A stretch of 6,371 bases of DNA. Source: a bacterium (GTDB lineage: Bacteria; Armatimonadota; HRBIN16). Position numbers and translations under genes: made by a program. The stretch spans positions 1-6,371 of the forward strand of contig JANWXG010000158.1 of the NCBI GenBank assembly GCA_025057335.1. Direction: 5' to 3'. Positions within the stretch are counted from its first letter, which is position 1, and each line of letters begins with the position of its first letter. This document shows positions 1 to 5,735 of this stretch, in pieces. The notes beneath the pieces are model-generated. The model was not told the DNA's origin and did not search any database. It worked only from the letters and a program-made list of their open reading frames with translations.

Positions 1-61
1 GACACCCCCCTGCAACAAACTATTCCAAAGCAAGGTAGATAACCCCGATACGGTAACATCT

Positions 62-274
62 ATGCCAGTCCCTTCGGTACGAGAAGGCGACCTCGTGATA
101 CTGCGCAAGCCGCACGCCTGCGGTGCCAACTGCTGGCTGGTGGTGCAGCTGGGCGCGGATGTACGACTACTCTGTACCCATTGCCGTCGGCGCGTGCTGA
201 TGCCACGAGACGAGTTTGACCGGCGCATGCGCAGACGATGGCAAGGAGAAGAGCATGAGCCGATGGGCAATTAG
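62..274 (+). CDS. DUF951 family small cysteine-containing protein
   Basis: This 70-aa protein matches the DUF951 pattern: a short lead, GDLV at residues 9-12, then KPHACG at 16-21, GADVRL at 31-36 and a CTHC knuckle at 38-41 followed by a basic stretch. Family members are about 60-70 aa with unknown function. H18, C20, C24, C38 and C41 could bind zinc, and the basic residues 42-60 could contact nucleic acid; both are inferences. No signal peptide is seen, so it is probably cytoplasmic. The ATG at 62 places the GD motif as expected for the family, although the ribosome binding site is weak and the frame stays open to the left edge without another ATG. Its last 20 bases overlap the next gene, which suggests one transcript. 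The family call is fairly secure; the function is not known. Confidence 0.85.
   Translation: MPVPSVREGDLVILRKPHACGANCWLVVQLGADVRLLCTHCRRRVLMPRDEFDRRMRRRWQGEEHEPMGN
243..248 (+). promoter_or_regulatory. Ribosome binding site for the secreted protein gene
   Basis: AAGGAG lies six bases before the ATG at 255 and inside the end of the DUF951 gene. It decides the start in favour of 255 over an upstream in-frame ATG at 216, which would add 13 hydrophilic residues in front of the signal peptide. Confidence 0.8.
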
Positions 275-1325
275 TGTATTAACCTCACTGCTCCTCGCGA
301 GCCTAGCGCTGGCGCAAGATGAGGTGGTCGTTACATGGAGCTTGCAGCCTGCTGTCTCTTCTCCACCGCCTTTCTACCAGTTCATTGGAGACGAGACGTC
401 TTCCGAGATGAGTGACCTCGTTGCCCGCTGGCTGCAATGGGATGAGGGTGAGTCGCTGCGTACAGAGAGCAGTCATGAGATGCTGCGCGTTGCAGTGTGG
501 AGGTGGCCCCGCGCATGGACGCTGGTGTTGTGGAACGGCGCCCCGCAGAAGGCGAAGGTGACCATACGAGGCGAACTGCCTGCGGGGGTCTACACGGTCG
601 AGCGGCTGAGGTTGGGACCAGGCGCGATGCCCCTTGCTCTCGAGCGGCGCAATGGGCTGCAGCAGAGAGCCGCAGGCGGGATACAGCGCACAGAGTGGTT
701 GGACGGACACTCTGGCTTAGCCTTGCGCTTCGTGGAGCGTGGACAAGTGGTAGGTGAAACCTTAAGCGCGCTCCGTCAGTCGATATGGCGGAGCGAGGTA
801 TCGCGGGGGGTGCTGTCACGCCTTGCCGCGCTGCTACGCGAGGCGGGCAGTCACTGGTATCAGGTGCGAGCCAGCCTGCGTCGGGGCGACCAGCGGATGA
901 GCGCACGCGGAGTGCACCGCATGCTATTCCTGGTCAGCGGGATGCGGGCAGCGTCGTCCAAGTACCCTGGCGCAGAGCAGGTGACCGCCCAGGCAGAGCA
1001 GCTCCTCGACGCCCTGTCGGAGCTGTCATCTGCCGTGTTGAGTCCCGTCATCTGTGTGCAACAGCAAGGGCGCTCCCTGCGCGTGCAAGTAGTCAATGCA
1101 GGAGGTCAGGTTTGGCGCGCGTTGCGCCTGACCGCCCCCCAAAGCGACGCTGTTGTGCTAGCGAACATGAAGCCGATGGAGCGGGCTGAAACCACGTTCA
1201 CTCTGCCCACAGAGGAGGAAGAAGTGACTATCGTCGCGAGTATCCTGTTCAACGGGGGGTATTCGCGATTGAAGATGACGAGCCTGCCGACAAAGCCTGC
1301 TGCACAAAAGGAGGAGCAGCCATGA
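255..1325 (+). CDS. Secreted protein of unknown function with a C-terminal beta-rich domain
   Basis: I do not recognise this 356-aa protein as a named family. It starts with a clear Sec signal peptide: R3, a hydrophobic core over residues 5-19, and a probable cleavage after ALA at 18-20. The mature N-terminal half (about 75-165) is rich in alternating hydrophobic residues and Trp, as in a beta domain. Residues 170-262 look helical. Residues 273-345 look like a beta sandwich of the kind found C-terminal in many envelope proteins. The tail is Lys/Glu/Gln-rich. No catalytic motif or lipobox is visible, and no second membrane segment, so it is probably periplasmic or extracellular. The gene overlaps DUF951 upstream by 20 bases, and its stop overlaps the start of the Ig-TPR gene (ATGA). 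This coupling suggests the two exported proteins are made together, perhaps as partners. Confidence 0.75.
   Translation: MSRWAISVLTSLLLASLALAQDEVVVTWSLQPAVSSPPPFYQFIGDETSSEMSDLVARWLQWDEGESLRTESSHEMLRVAVWRWPRAWTLVLWNGAPQKAKVTIRGELPAGVYTVERLRLGPGAMPLALERRNGLQQRAAGGIQRTEWLDGHSGLALRFVERGQVVGETLSALRQSIWRSEVSRGVLSRLAALLREAGSHWYQVRASLRRGDQRMSARGVHRMLFLVSGMRAASSKYPGAEQVTAQAEQLLDALSELSSAVLSPVICVQQQGRSLRVQVVNAGGQVWRALRLTAPQSDAVVLANMKPMERAETTFTLPTEEEEVTIVASILFNGGYSRLKMTSLPTKPAAQKEEQP
1307..1316 (+). promoter_or_regulatory. Ribosome binding site for the Ig-TPR protein gene
   Basis: AAAGGAGGAG sits inside the 3' end of the preceding gene, with GGAGG seven bases before the ATG at 1322. Together with the ATGA stop-start overlap it supports translational coupling while also allowing strong independent initiation. 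Confidence 0.85.
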
Positions 1326-2857
1326 AGACGCTGTTGTGGATAGTTGCGTTCGTGCTGGCAACTTATCCCCCACGCCTGACGGTCGTTCCCCAAGAGGGAA
1401 GTGTGCTGTCGGACATCGTCGAAGTGCGTGTGACCTCGAACGAGCCGCTCAGGCGCGTGGAGTTTCTGCTGGACGGTCAGGTGGTCGGTAGTGATACCTC
1501 TACCCCGTATACGTGGACGTGGGATACCCTCTCTGTATCGGATGGAGAGCATACGCTCACGATACGAGCGACAGACTGGAACAACCGCGTGGCGTCTACC
1601 GACGTGCGCTACCGGGTGGACAACCAGTTGTCGCGCGGCGGCGAGTTCCACCTGCAGCAGGCGCAGCAACATCTGTCCGCGCAATCGTGGGAGGAGGCGG
1701 TGAAGGCGGCGCGGCGCGCAGTACACCTGCTGCCAGAGGACGGACGCGCGCATCACCTGCTGGCTCAAGCGTGGCTAGGGGTGTCGCAATGGACACGGGC
1801 GCTGGAGAGCGCCCAACGTGCGGCGCAGCTGCTCCCCTCCGCCGAGACCTACCTTACTCTGGCGGAGGCGCATCTGCGAGTTGCCTTCGCGCAAACGGTA
1901 GACCAGGAGAAACGGTTTGGCGCCCTGCAGGAGGGGGTGCAAGCCGCCCTGCGCGCAGGAGAGCAGCGTCTCGCCCAGGCGAAAACGCCGCTGGAGAGGG
2001 CGACGGCACTGGCACAGCTGGGCAAATTGGAAGAGGCGGCAACCGCCTATCCTCAGGGGGGAAGCCGAGCGGAAGCCTACCTGTCCGCCGCGCGATGCTA
2101 CCTGCTGGCGGGGCAGTGGCAGGACGCAGAGCGCATGTGTAACCTGGCAGAGCAGCGCGGGGCGGACAAAACAGTGGTGACCGTGTATCGGGCGCTGGCG
2201 CTGGCATTGCGAGGGCGGCTCGCTGAGGCGCGCGCGAGGCTAGAGCCGCTGAAGGAGACTGAAGCGACCCGAGACCTGCTGGCGCTGGCGCGAGCCGACT
2301 TGGCCCTGCGCGAGCGGAAACCCGCAGAGGCGCTGCGTGCACTACAGCCCTTGCGGCGCGGGGAGACGACCTCAGAGGCTGTGGAGACCTTGCTGGCAGA
2401 GGCGGTGGCACAGGCGCGCGACTTTCCGCGTGCGGAGGAGCACTTCCGCAACGCCCTCCTGCGCAACCCGCTCAGCTGGCACGCGCTGACGCAAAAGGGC
2501 TACGAGACCCTCGCGGTGGGTTCGCTGGCGACCGCCTCACGCTACTTCGAGCTGGCAGCGCGCATCCGTCCCGACGACGCCTGGGTGCTGTGCGGACAGG
2601 CGCTGTGCAGCACAGACAAGAGGCAGGCAGTGGCGCTGGCGCAAAGGGCGAGCCAACGCGCTCCCAGTGACGCCTGGGTGCTGGCAGTGCTGAGCTGGGC
2701 GCAGTGGCGCGCAGGGCAGCTGGATGAGGCGTTGCGCACTATCGAAAGAGCACGCCGTCTCGACCGTGAAAACGTCGACCTCGCCTCGCCGCCCGACGCA
2801 CGCCGAGCAGCGCAGCTGGCGCGACTGCTCGGCAGGCGGGTGCAGTTGCCAGAGTAG
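1322..2857 (+). CDS. Exported protein with an N-terminal Ig-like domain and TPR repeats
   Basis: This 511-aa protein begins with K2 and a hydrophobic stretch at 4-13, likely a signal peptide or short membrane anchor. Residues 17-100 form a bacterial Ig-like domain of the Big_7 type: VRRVEFLLDG-like strand at 44-52, a TPYTWTWDT strand at 61-69, and DGEHTLTIRATD at 74-85. From about 107 to 480 the protein is made of helical pairs with TPR signatures, for example SWEEAVKAARRAVHLLPED (122-140), REAEEHFRNALLRNP-like (370-383), SLATASRYFELAARIRPDD (401-419) and QLDEALRTIERARRLD (466-481). The middle repeats (190-350) are degenerate. TPRs are protein-binding scaffolds, and the Ig domain suggests an envelope location. 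The likely partner is the secreted protein encoded just upstream. No enzymatic domain is seen. The architecture is confident; the biological role is unknown. Confidence 0.85.
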   Translation: MKTLLWIVAFVLATYPPRLTVVPQEGSVLSDIVEVRVTSNEPLRRVEFLLDGQVVGSDTSTPYTWTWDTLSVSDGEHTLTIRATDWNNRVASTDVRYRVDNQLSRGGEFHLQQAQQHLSAQSWEEAVKAARRAVHLLPEDGRAHHLLAQAWLGVSQWTRALESAQRAAQLLPSAETYLTLAEAHLRVAFAQTVDQEKRFGALQEGVQAALRAGEQRLAQAKTPLERATALAQLGKLEEAATAYPQGGSRAEAYLSAARCYLLAGQWQDAERMCNLAEQRGADKTVVTVYRALALALRGRLAEARARLEPLKETEATRDLLALARADLALRERKPAEALRALQPLRRGETTSEAVETLLAEAVAQARDFPRAEEHFRNALLRNPLSWHALTQKGYETLAVGSLATASRYFELAARIRPDDAWVLCGQALCSTDKRQAVALAQRASQRAPSDAWVLAVLSWAQWRAGQLDEALRTIERARRLDRENVDLASPPDARRAAQLARLLGRRVQLPE

Positions 2858-2875
2858 CTGGCCTCCCCCTCATCA

Positions 2876-2974
2876 GCACGACCACCCGTTGTGTTCGTCG
2901 TGCAGGCTTCAGCCTGCTGTCGCACACTGAAGTGTGCACTACAAGCAGGATGGTTTGTAGTGCAGGCTTTAGCC
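2876..2974 (+). repeat. Cluster of short inverted repeats (palindromic intergenic element)
   Basis: Four inverted repeats follow one another. GCACGAC (2876-2882) pairs with GTCGTGC (2897-2903). GCAGGCT/AGCCTGC occupies 2902-2917 around a two-base centre. GCACACT/AGTGTGC occupies 2922-2937, also with a two-base centre. TGCACTACAA (2935-2944) pairs with TTGTAGTGCA (2955-2964) across ten bases. The string at 2897-2914 recurs at 2957-2974 with two differences, in direct orientation 60 bases apart. This looks like one full unit (about 2897-2944) plus a partial second copy. Such elements are typically dispersed in intergenic DNA, which I cannot test in one window. The hairpins could also act as a weak terminator or mRNA 3'-end stabiliser for the upstream operon, although no T-run follows. 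Confidence 0.7.
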
Positions 2975-3014
2975 AGCTGAGTGCTTTCCCTTTGCAATCT
3001 CGGTTTCGTACCCC

Positions 3015-3043
3015 TTGCTTTCCCGTCCGCATTTTGCTACACT
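3015..3043 (+). promoter_or_regulatory. Sigma-70-type promoter for the ferritin-like gene
   Basis: TTGCTT (3015-3020) and TACACT (3038-3043) are separated by exactly 17 bases. Transcription would start near 3050, leaving a 5' leader of about 23 bases before the ATG at 3073. The hexamers and spacing are good, but the assignment is by eye. Confidence 0.6.
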
Positions 3044-3072
3044 AAACAAAACCACCAAGAGGGGGAGTGATT

Positions 3073-4431
3073 ATGGCAATCGTGCATCGCACAGCCGACC
3101 GTGCAGCACAGAAAGTGTCTGGTGTACGAAAACGAAAGAGGCAAACTTATTTCCGCGTGGAGGAGAACCAGGTCATCTTCCACCACTACTTCTCCCTGGA
3201 GTTCGAACTGGCTGCTACGCTGGCGGGCGCTATCTCTATGCTGCCCGACTTGGAGGCAAAGTGCGAGCTGAGCCATCATCTGCATAGCGCGATGCTGCGC
3301 GCGCGAGATATGCGAGCACGCCTGCGTGATTTTCTGGTCAGCGACGCCGAACGCAAAGTGCTTCCTCAGTGGAAAAACTTCGTCAGACACCTCATGACCG
3401 CAAAAGACGACGTGACGCTTCTCGGTGCATTGTATCATGTGATTCGCCCTGCGCAATACAAGGCGTACAGTCTCCATGCCCGATATACCCTTCCTGTCAA
3501 CGACGCCCCCTCCAAAGAGCTGCTGGAGTTTCATCTGCCCGCGCTGAAACGAGATATCGACTGGGGTACCGATTACCTCAAACGCAAACAGCAACAGGGC
3601 AAGGCGAGCGACCCCGCCTTCGAGCAGCAGATTCGCGAACACCTGGTCGCCCTGGGCGGCATCTTCGGCATTCGTCCTCCTGCTGATGCGCCGCCCATCC
3701 CCGAATACCCAGAGTGGCGGTATCCTGCCGAGATGGCGCTGGAGGAGAGGTTCACCATCCAGAGTGCCGACCGCTACGCCCTGCCCGACTGGCCCGAGTA
3801 CGAGGCGATACCTACCGCATATACCCATTTCACCGAACTGCCCGTAATTGACATCGTGGGCACTATCGTCTACGACGGACGCCAGTACGATATGCCCTTT
3901 GACTACTACATGGAGTTTATCCGCCAGATGTGGGACGAGGCGCGACACACGATGATGGGCTTCGAGCGCCTCAAGGCGTTCGGCGTAGACCCCTACAGCG
4001 TGCCCATCCCTGTTGGGCATTACGCTGTCTGGACGAGCCTGAGCCTGCTGCACCGGCTGGCGAGCCTTACGCAGGTCGGCGAGGCGTGCAGCTTCGAGCC
4101 CAAGCGGGCATGGGTTGCTGCCGCGTGGAAGCGCAACGACCCACTCTCCGCGCTGGAGCACGAATACGACATCGTGGATGAGCGCACGCACGTCACTTTC
4201 GGCAGCCGATGGATCAAGCACCTGATGCAGGTGACAGGCGAGCAGCGCGACGTGAAAACCGTCGTGCAGGACGCCGACTGGGAGTTCCGCGAGAAGATTA
4301 ACGAGCTGCGCAAGCAGAAAGGCGAGAAGTGGGTGGAAGACCTCGGACCGCGCTTCATGGGCTGCGGCACCAACACCTCGCCCGTGAGCCTAGCGCCTGC
4401 GCTGGACGGTATCCCCAACATCATCGCCTGA
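3073..4431 (+). CDS. Large ferritin-like (probable di-metal) protein, function unknown
   Basis: This 452-aa soluble protein has a ferritin-like ligand pattern. N-terminal helices carry E45 (in SLEFELAATLAG, 41-52) and E65xxH68 (in ELSHHLH). A second set has E289xxH292 (in QMWDEARHTMMG), E337 (in QVGEACSFE) and E370xxH373 (in YDIVDERTHVTFG). Repeated Glu and ExxH motifs in predicted helices are the hallmark of carboxylate-bridged di-iron or di-manganese four-helix bundles. The second set looks closest to DUF455-type ferritin-like proteins, but the protein is much longer than those. Residues 14-26 are Arg/Lys-rich. No signal peptide or membrane segment is seen, so it is probably cytoplasmic. 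The ATG at 3073 follows GAGGGGG at a seven-base gap; a GTG at 3067 is less likely. It appears monocistronic, with its own promoter, and the rplJL promoter begins just after its stop. The fold is inferred from motifs only, and the substrate is unknown. Confidence 0.55.
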   Translation: MAIVHRTADRAAQKVSGVRKRKRQTYFRVEENQVIFHHYFSLEFELAATLAGAISMLPDLEAKCELSHHLHSAMLRARDMRARLRDFLVSDAERKVLPQWKNFVRHLMTAKDDVTLLGALYHVIRPAQYKAYSLHARYTLPVNDAPSKELLEFHLPALKRDIDWGTDYLKRKQQQGKASDPAFEQQIREHLVALGGIFGIRPPADAPPIPEYPEWRYPAEMALEERFTIQSADRYALPDWPEYEAIPTAYTHFTELPVIDIVGTIVYDGRQYDMPFDYYMEFIRQMWDEARHTMMGFERLKAFGVDPYSVPIPVGHYAVWTSLSLLHRLASLTQVGEACSFEPKRAWVAAAWKRNDPLSALEHEYDIVDERTHVTFGSRWIKHLMQVTGEQRDVKTVVQDADWEFREKINELRKQKGEKWVEDLGPRFMGCGTNTSPVSLAPALDGIPNIIA

Positions 4432-4434
4432 AGC

Positions 4435-4463
4435 TTGCAATCGCTCGTTTCTTGAAGTATAAT
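4435..4463 (+). promoter_or_regulatory. Near-consensus promoter of the rplJ-rplL operon
   Basis: TTGCAA (4435-4440) and a perfect TATAAT (4458-4463) are separated by 17 bases. Transcription would start near 4470, giving a leader of about 200 nt before rplJ. The -35 box begins four bases after the stop of the ferritin-like gene. Its strength fits a ribosomal protein operon. Confidence 0.85.
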
Positions 4464-4471
4464 CATACCGC

Positions 4472-4628
4472 TTGTCCGAAGAAAGCAGGCGCCCGCAAGG
4501 GCTTAATGGGACGTCCGCCTGCCGAGGCGAAAGCACGGGAACCTCAAAGGAGATGACGCCTCGTCGCTAGCCCAGCGACGACGGATACGGTTTTGCGCGG
4601 GGAACCCTCGCCTCTGGCAGGGTTCCCC
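4472..4628 (+). promoter_or_regulatory. Ribosomal protein L10 leader RNA with attenuator-like hairpin
   Basis: The leader contains the L10-leader core. An outer stem GCAGGCG (4485-4491) pairs with CGCCTGC (4516-4522), and inside it GCCC (4491-4494) pairs with GGGC (4499-4502) across a GCAA tetraloop; G4491 can join only one of the two stems. Next come CCGAGGCGAAAGC and GGGAACC (4537-4543). In this class of leader, the L10-(L7/L12) complex binds the folded RNA and represses its own operon when stalk protein is in excess. Downstream is a perfect 8-bp hairpin (4561-4581) and then a perfect 10-bp hairpin, GGGGAACCCT (4599-4608) with AGGGTTCCCC (4619-4628). The latter sits where an attenuator is expected but is not followed by a real T-run. 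GGGAACC at 4537-4543 can also pair with GGTTCCC (4621-4627), offering an exclusive alternative fold. The class is identified by position and core pattern, not by a covariance model. Confidence 0.8.
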
Positions 4629-4654
4629 GTCCTGCTTTCGGGGGCGCGACAGGG

Positions 4655-4665
4655 AAAGGAGGTGA
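4655..4665 (+). promoter_or_regulatory. Very strong ribosome binding site of rplJ
   Basis: AAAGGAGGTGA is a long match to the 16S anti-Shine-Dalgarno sequence. Its GGAGG lies nine bases before the GTG at 4672 and supports that start; no ATG in frame gives a better N-terminus. A near copy, AAAGGAGATGAC, occurs earlier in the leader at 4546-4557. Confidence 0.9.
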
Positions 4666-4671
4666 CATCGC

Positions 4672-5208
4672 GTGCGATCGGGGCCCAATCCGCAGAAAGT
4701 GGCTCAAGTCGAGCAACTGCGCCAGTGGCTGAGCACGTCCAAAGGCGTTATCTTCACGGACTACCGCGGGCTGAACGTGTCTCAGATTACTCAGCTACGC
4801 CGTCAGCTGCGCCAGAATCAGGCGGAATACCATGTGGTGAAGAACACGCTCTTCCGACTCGCCACAAAGGGCATTATACAAGACAACCTGGACGACATCC
4901 TGCAGGGTCCCACAGCGGTCGCCTTCATCCAGGGTGATGAAGCGGCAGCTGCAAAGGCACTGTCAGATGCTACTCGTGAACTGCGTGTGCTCACCATCAA
5001 AGGCGCTGTTTTGGGAGGCAGGGTATACAGCGCCGAGGTAGTGCAGCAGCTAGCAAAGCTGCCCCCGCGCGAGGTGCTCATCGCACAGGTTTTAGGCGGA
5101 CTGCAGGCGCCTATCACAGGACTGGTGGGCACCCTGCAAGGGATTCTGCGAGACTTCGTGTACACGATTCAGGCGATAGCCGACAAGAAATCCGCGCAAG
5201 ATGCATAG
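4672..5208 (+). CDS. rplJ: 50S ribosomal protein L10
   Basis: L10 forms the base of the ribosomal stalk. It binds 23S rRNA near the GTPase centre with its N-terminal domain and carries L7/L12 dimers on its C-terminal helix. The 178-aa sequence has the family marks in order: NPQK near residues 6-9, GVIFTDYRGLNV (25-36), LRRQLRQNQAEYHVVKNTL (42-60), GPTAVAF (79-85) and LPPREVLIAQVLGGLQAPI (130-148). A C-terminal helix runs from about 150 to 171. The length is normal for bacteria. It starts with GTG. It is first in a two-gene operon, and its stop overlaps the ribosome binding site of rplL. Excess L10-L7/L12 is expected to repress the operon through the leader. The gene assignment is secure. Confidence 0.97.
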   Translation: MRSGPNPQKVAQVEQLRQWLSTSKGVIFTDYRGLNVSQITQLRRQLRQNQAEYHVVKNTLFRLATKGIIQDNLDDILQGPTAVAFIQGDEAAAAKALSDATRELRVLTIKGAVLGGRVYSAEVVQQLAKLPPREVLIAQVLGGLQAPITGLVGTLQGILRDFVYTIQAIADKKSAQDA

Positions 5209-5213
5209 GAGGG
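5207..5213 (+). promoter_or_regulatory. Ribosome binding site of rplL overlapping the rplJ stop
   Basis: AGGAGGG shares its first two bases with the TAG stop of rplJ, and its GGAGG lies nine bases before the ATG at 5222. A strong site is expected because L7/L12 is needed in several copies per L10. It supports ATG 5222 over an upstream in-frame ATG at 5201. Confidence 0.9.
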
Positions 5214-5221
5214 AAGCGAAC

Positions 5222-5623
5222 ATGGCACTGACCAAAGAGGAGATTATCGACGCCATCAAAGGCATGAGCGTACTGGAGCTCAATGAGCTGGTGAAGGCAT
5301 TGCAAGAGGAGTTTGGCGTGACGGCAGCGGCACCTGTTGCCGTCGCTGCGATGCCTGGTGTGGCTGCGCCGGGGGCTGCTCCTGCGGAAGCCGCTCCCGC
5401 CGAGGAGGAGAAGACCTCGTTTGACGTCATCCTCAAGTCGGTGGGCGAGAAGAAGATCCAGGTTATCAAGGTGGTGCGCGAGGTAACCAACCTGGGTCTG
5501 AAGGAAGCCAAGGACCTGGTGGAGAGCGCGCCTCAGCCCATCAAGCAGGGCGTGACCAAAGAAGAAGCGGAACAAATCAAGGCGAAGTTCGAAGCCGAAG
5601 GCGCAACTGTCGAAATCAAGTAA
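5222..5623 (+). CDS. rplL: 50S ribosomal protein L7/L12
   Basis: L7/L12 is the multicopy acidic stalk protein that recruits translation factors such as EF-Tu, EF-G and IF2 to the ribosome and stimulates their GTPase activity. All three parts are visible in 133 aa. The N-terminal dimerisation helices span about 3-32, including LELNELVKALQEEFGV. A flexible Ala/Pro/Gly hinge spans about 35-60. The globular C-terminal domain spans 65-133 and carries the factor-binding stretch KIQVIKVVREVTNLGLKEAKDLVE (78-101). The length is slightly above the common 120-130 aa because of the hinge and its acidic end, EEE at 61-63. It is the last gene of the operon and is followed by a hairpin; rpoB does not follow. 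The identification is secure. Confidence 0.98.
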   Translation: MALTKEEIIDAIKGMSVLELNELVKALQEEFGVTAAAPVAVAAMPGVAAPGAAPAEAAPAEEEKTSFDVILKSVGEKKIQVIKVVREVTNLGLKEAKDLVESAPQPIKQGVTKEEAEQIKAKFEAEGATVEIK

Positions 5624-5657
5624 CGTGCGACTGCTCCCCTGTGCAGAGACAGGACGT

Positions 5658-5706
5658 TGAGCCCCCCGATAGACACGGGGGGCTCAGAGAAGCTCTTATC
5701 GTTTTT
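5658..5706 (+). terminator. Probable terminator of the rplJL operon
   Basis: TGAGCCCCCC (5658-5667) pairs perfectly with GGGGGGCTCA (5677-5686), and a further G-C pair closes a seven-base loop. This very stable stem starts 35 bases after the rplL stop. The T-run (TTTTT, 5702-5706) lies 15 bases after the stem, which is atypical. A small AGAG/CTCT hairpin (5686-5696) lies between and could bring the T-run closer. It also separates two convergent genes, but on the minus strand no T-run follows the stem. Confidence 0.7.
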
Positions 5707-5735
5707 CCCCAACGACGTTACCTTTGTCCACCCTC

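Noticed and set aside
1..61. Promoter for the DUF951 operon
   Set aside because: Candidate hexamers such as TTCCAA and GATACG are weak or badly spaced. The promoter may lie left of the window, and the frame is open to the edge.
216..254. Upstream ATG start for the secreted protein
   Set aside because: It would add 13 polar residues before a textbook signal peptide, and the AAGGAG at 243-248 is placed for ATG 255.
1106..1768. A 220-codon minus-strand open frame across the junction of the secreted and Ig-TPR genes
   Set aside because: It spans two well-supported plus-strand genes, has no visible ribosome binding site of its own and an implausible Arg/His-rich composition.
2876..2974. CRISPR array
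   Set aside because: The repeats are few, short, internally palindromic and unequally arranged, with no regular spacers or cas genes.
3067..3072. GTG start two codons upstream of the ATG of the ferritin-like gene
   Set aside because: It would overlap almost directly with the GAGGGGG ribosome binding site, whereas ATG 3073 has a seven-base spacing.
3037..4221. A 394-codon open frame on the minus strand opposite the ferritin-like gene
   Set aside because: It is antisense to a gene with a promoter, a ribosome binding site and ExxH motifs. Its translation shows no recognisable domain, and long antisense frames are expected in GC-rich DNA.
4506..4556. A 16-codon open frame in the rplJ leader, possible leader peptide
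   Set aside because: It lacks a well-placed ribosome binding site and its bases are explained by the L10-leader fold. It shows no run of regulatory codons.
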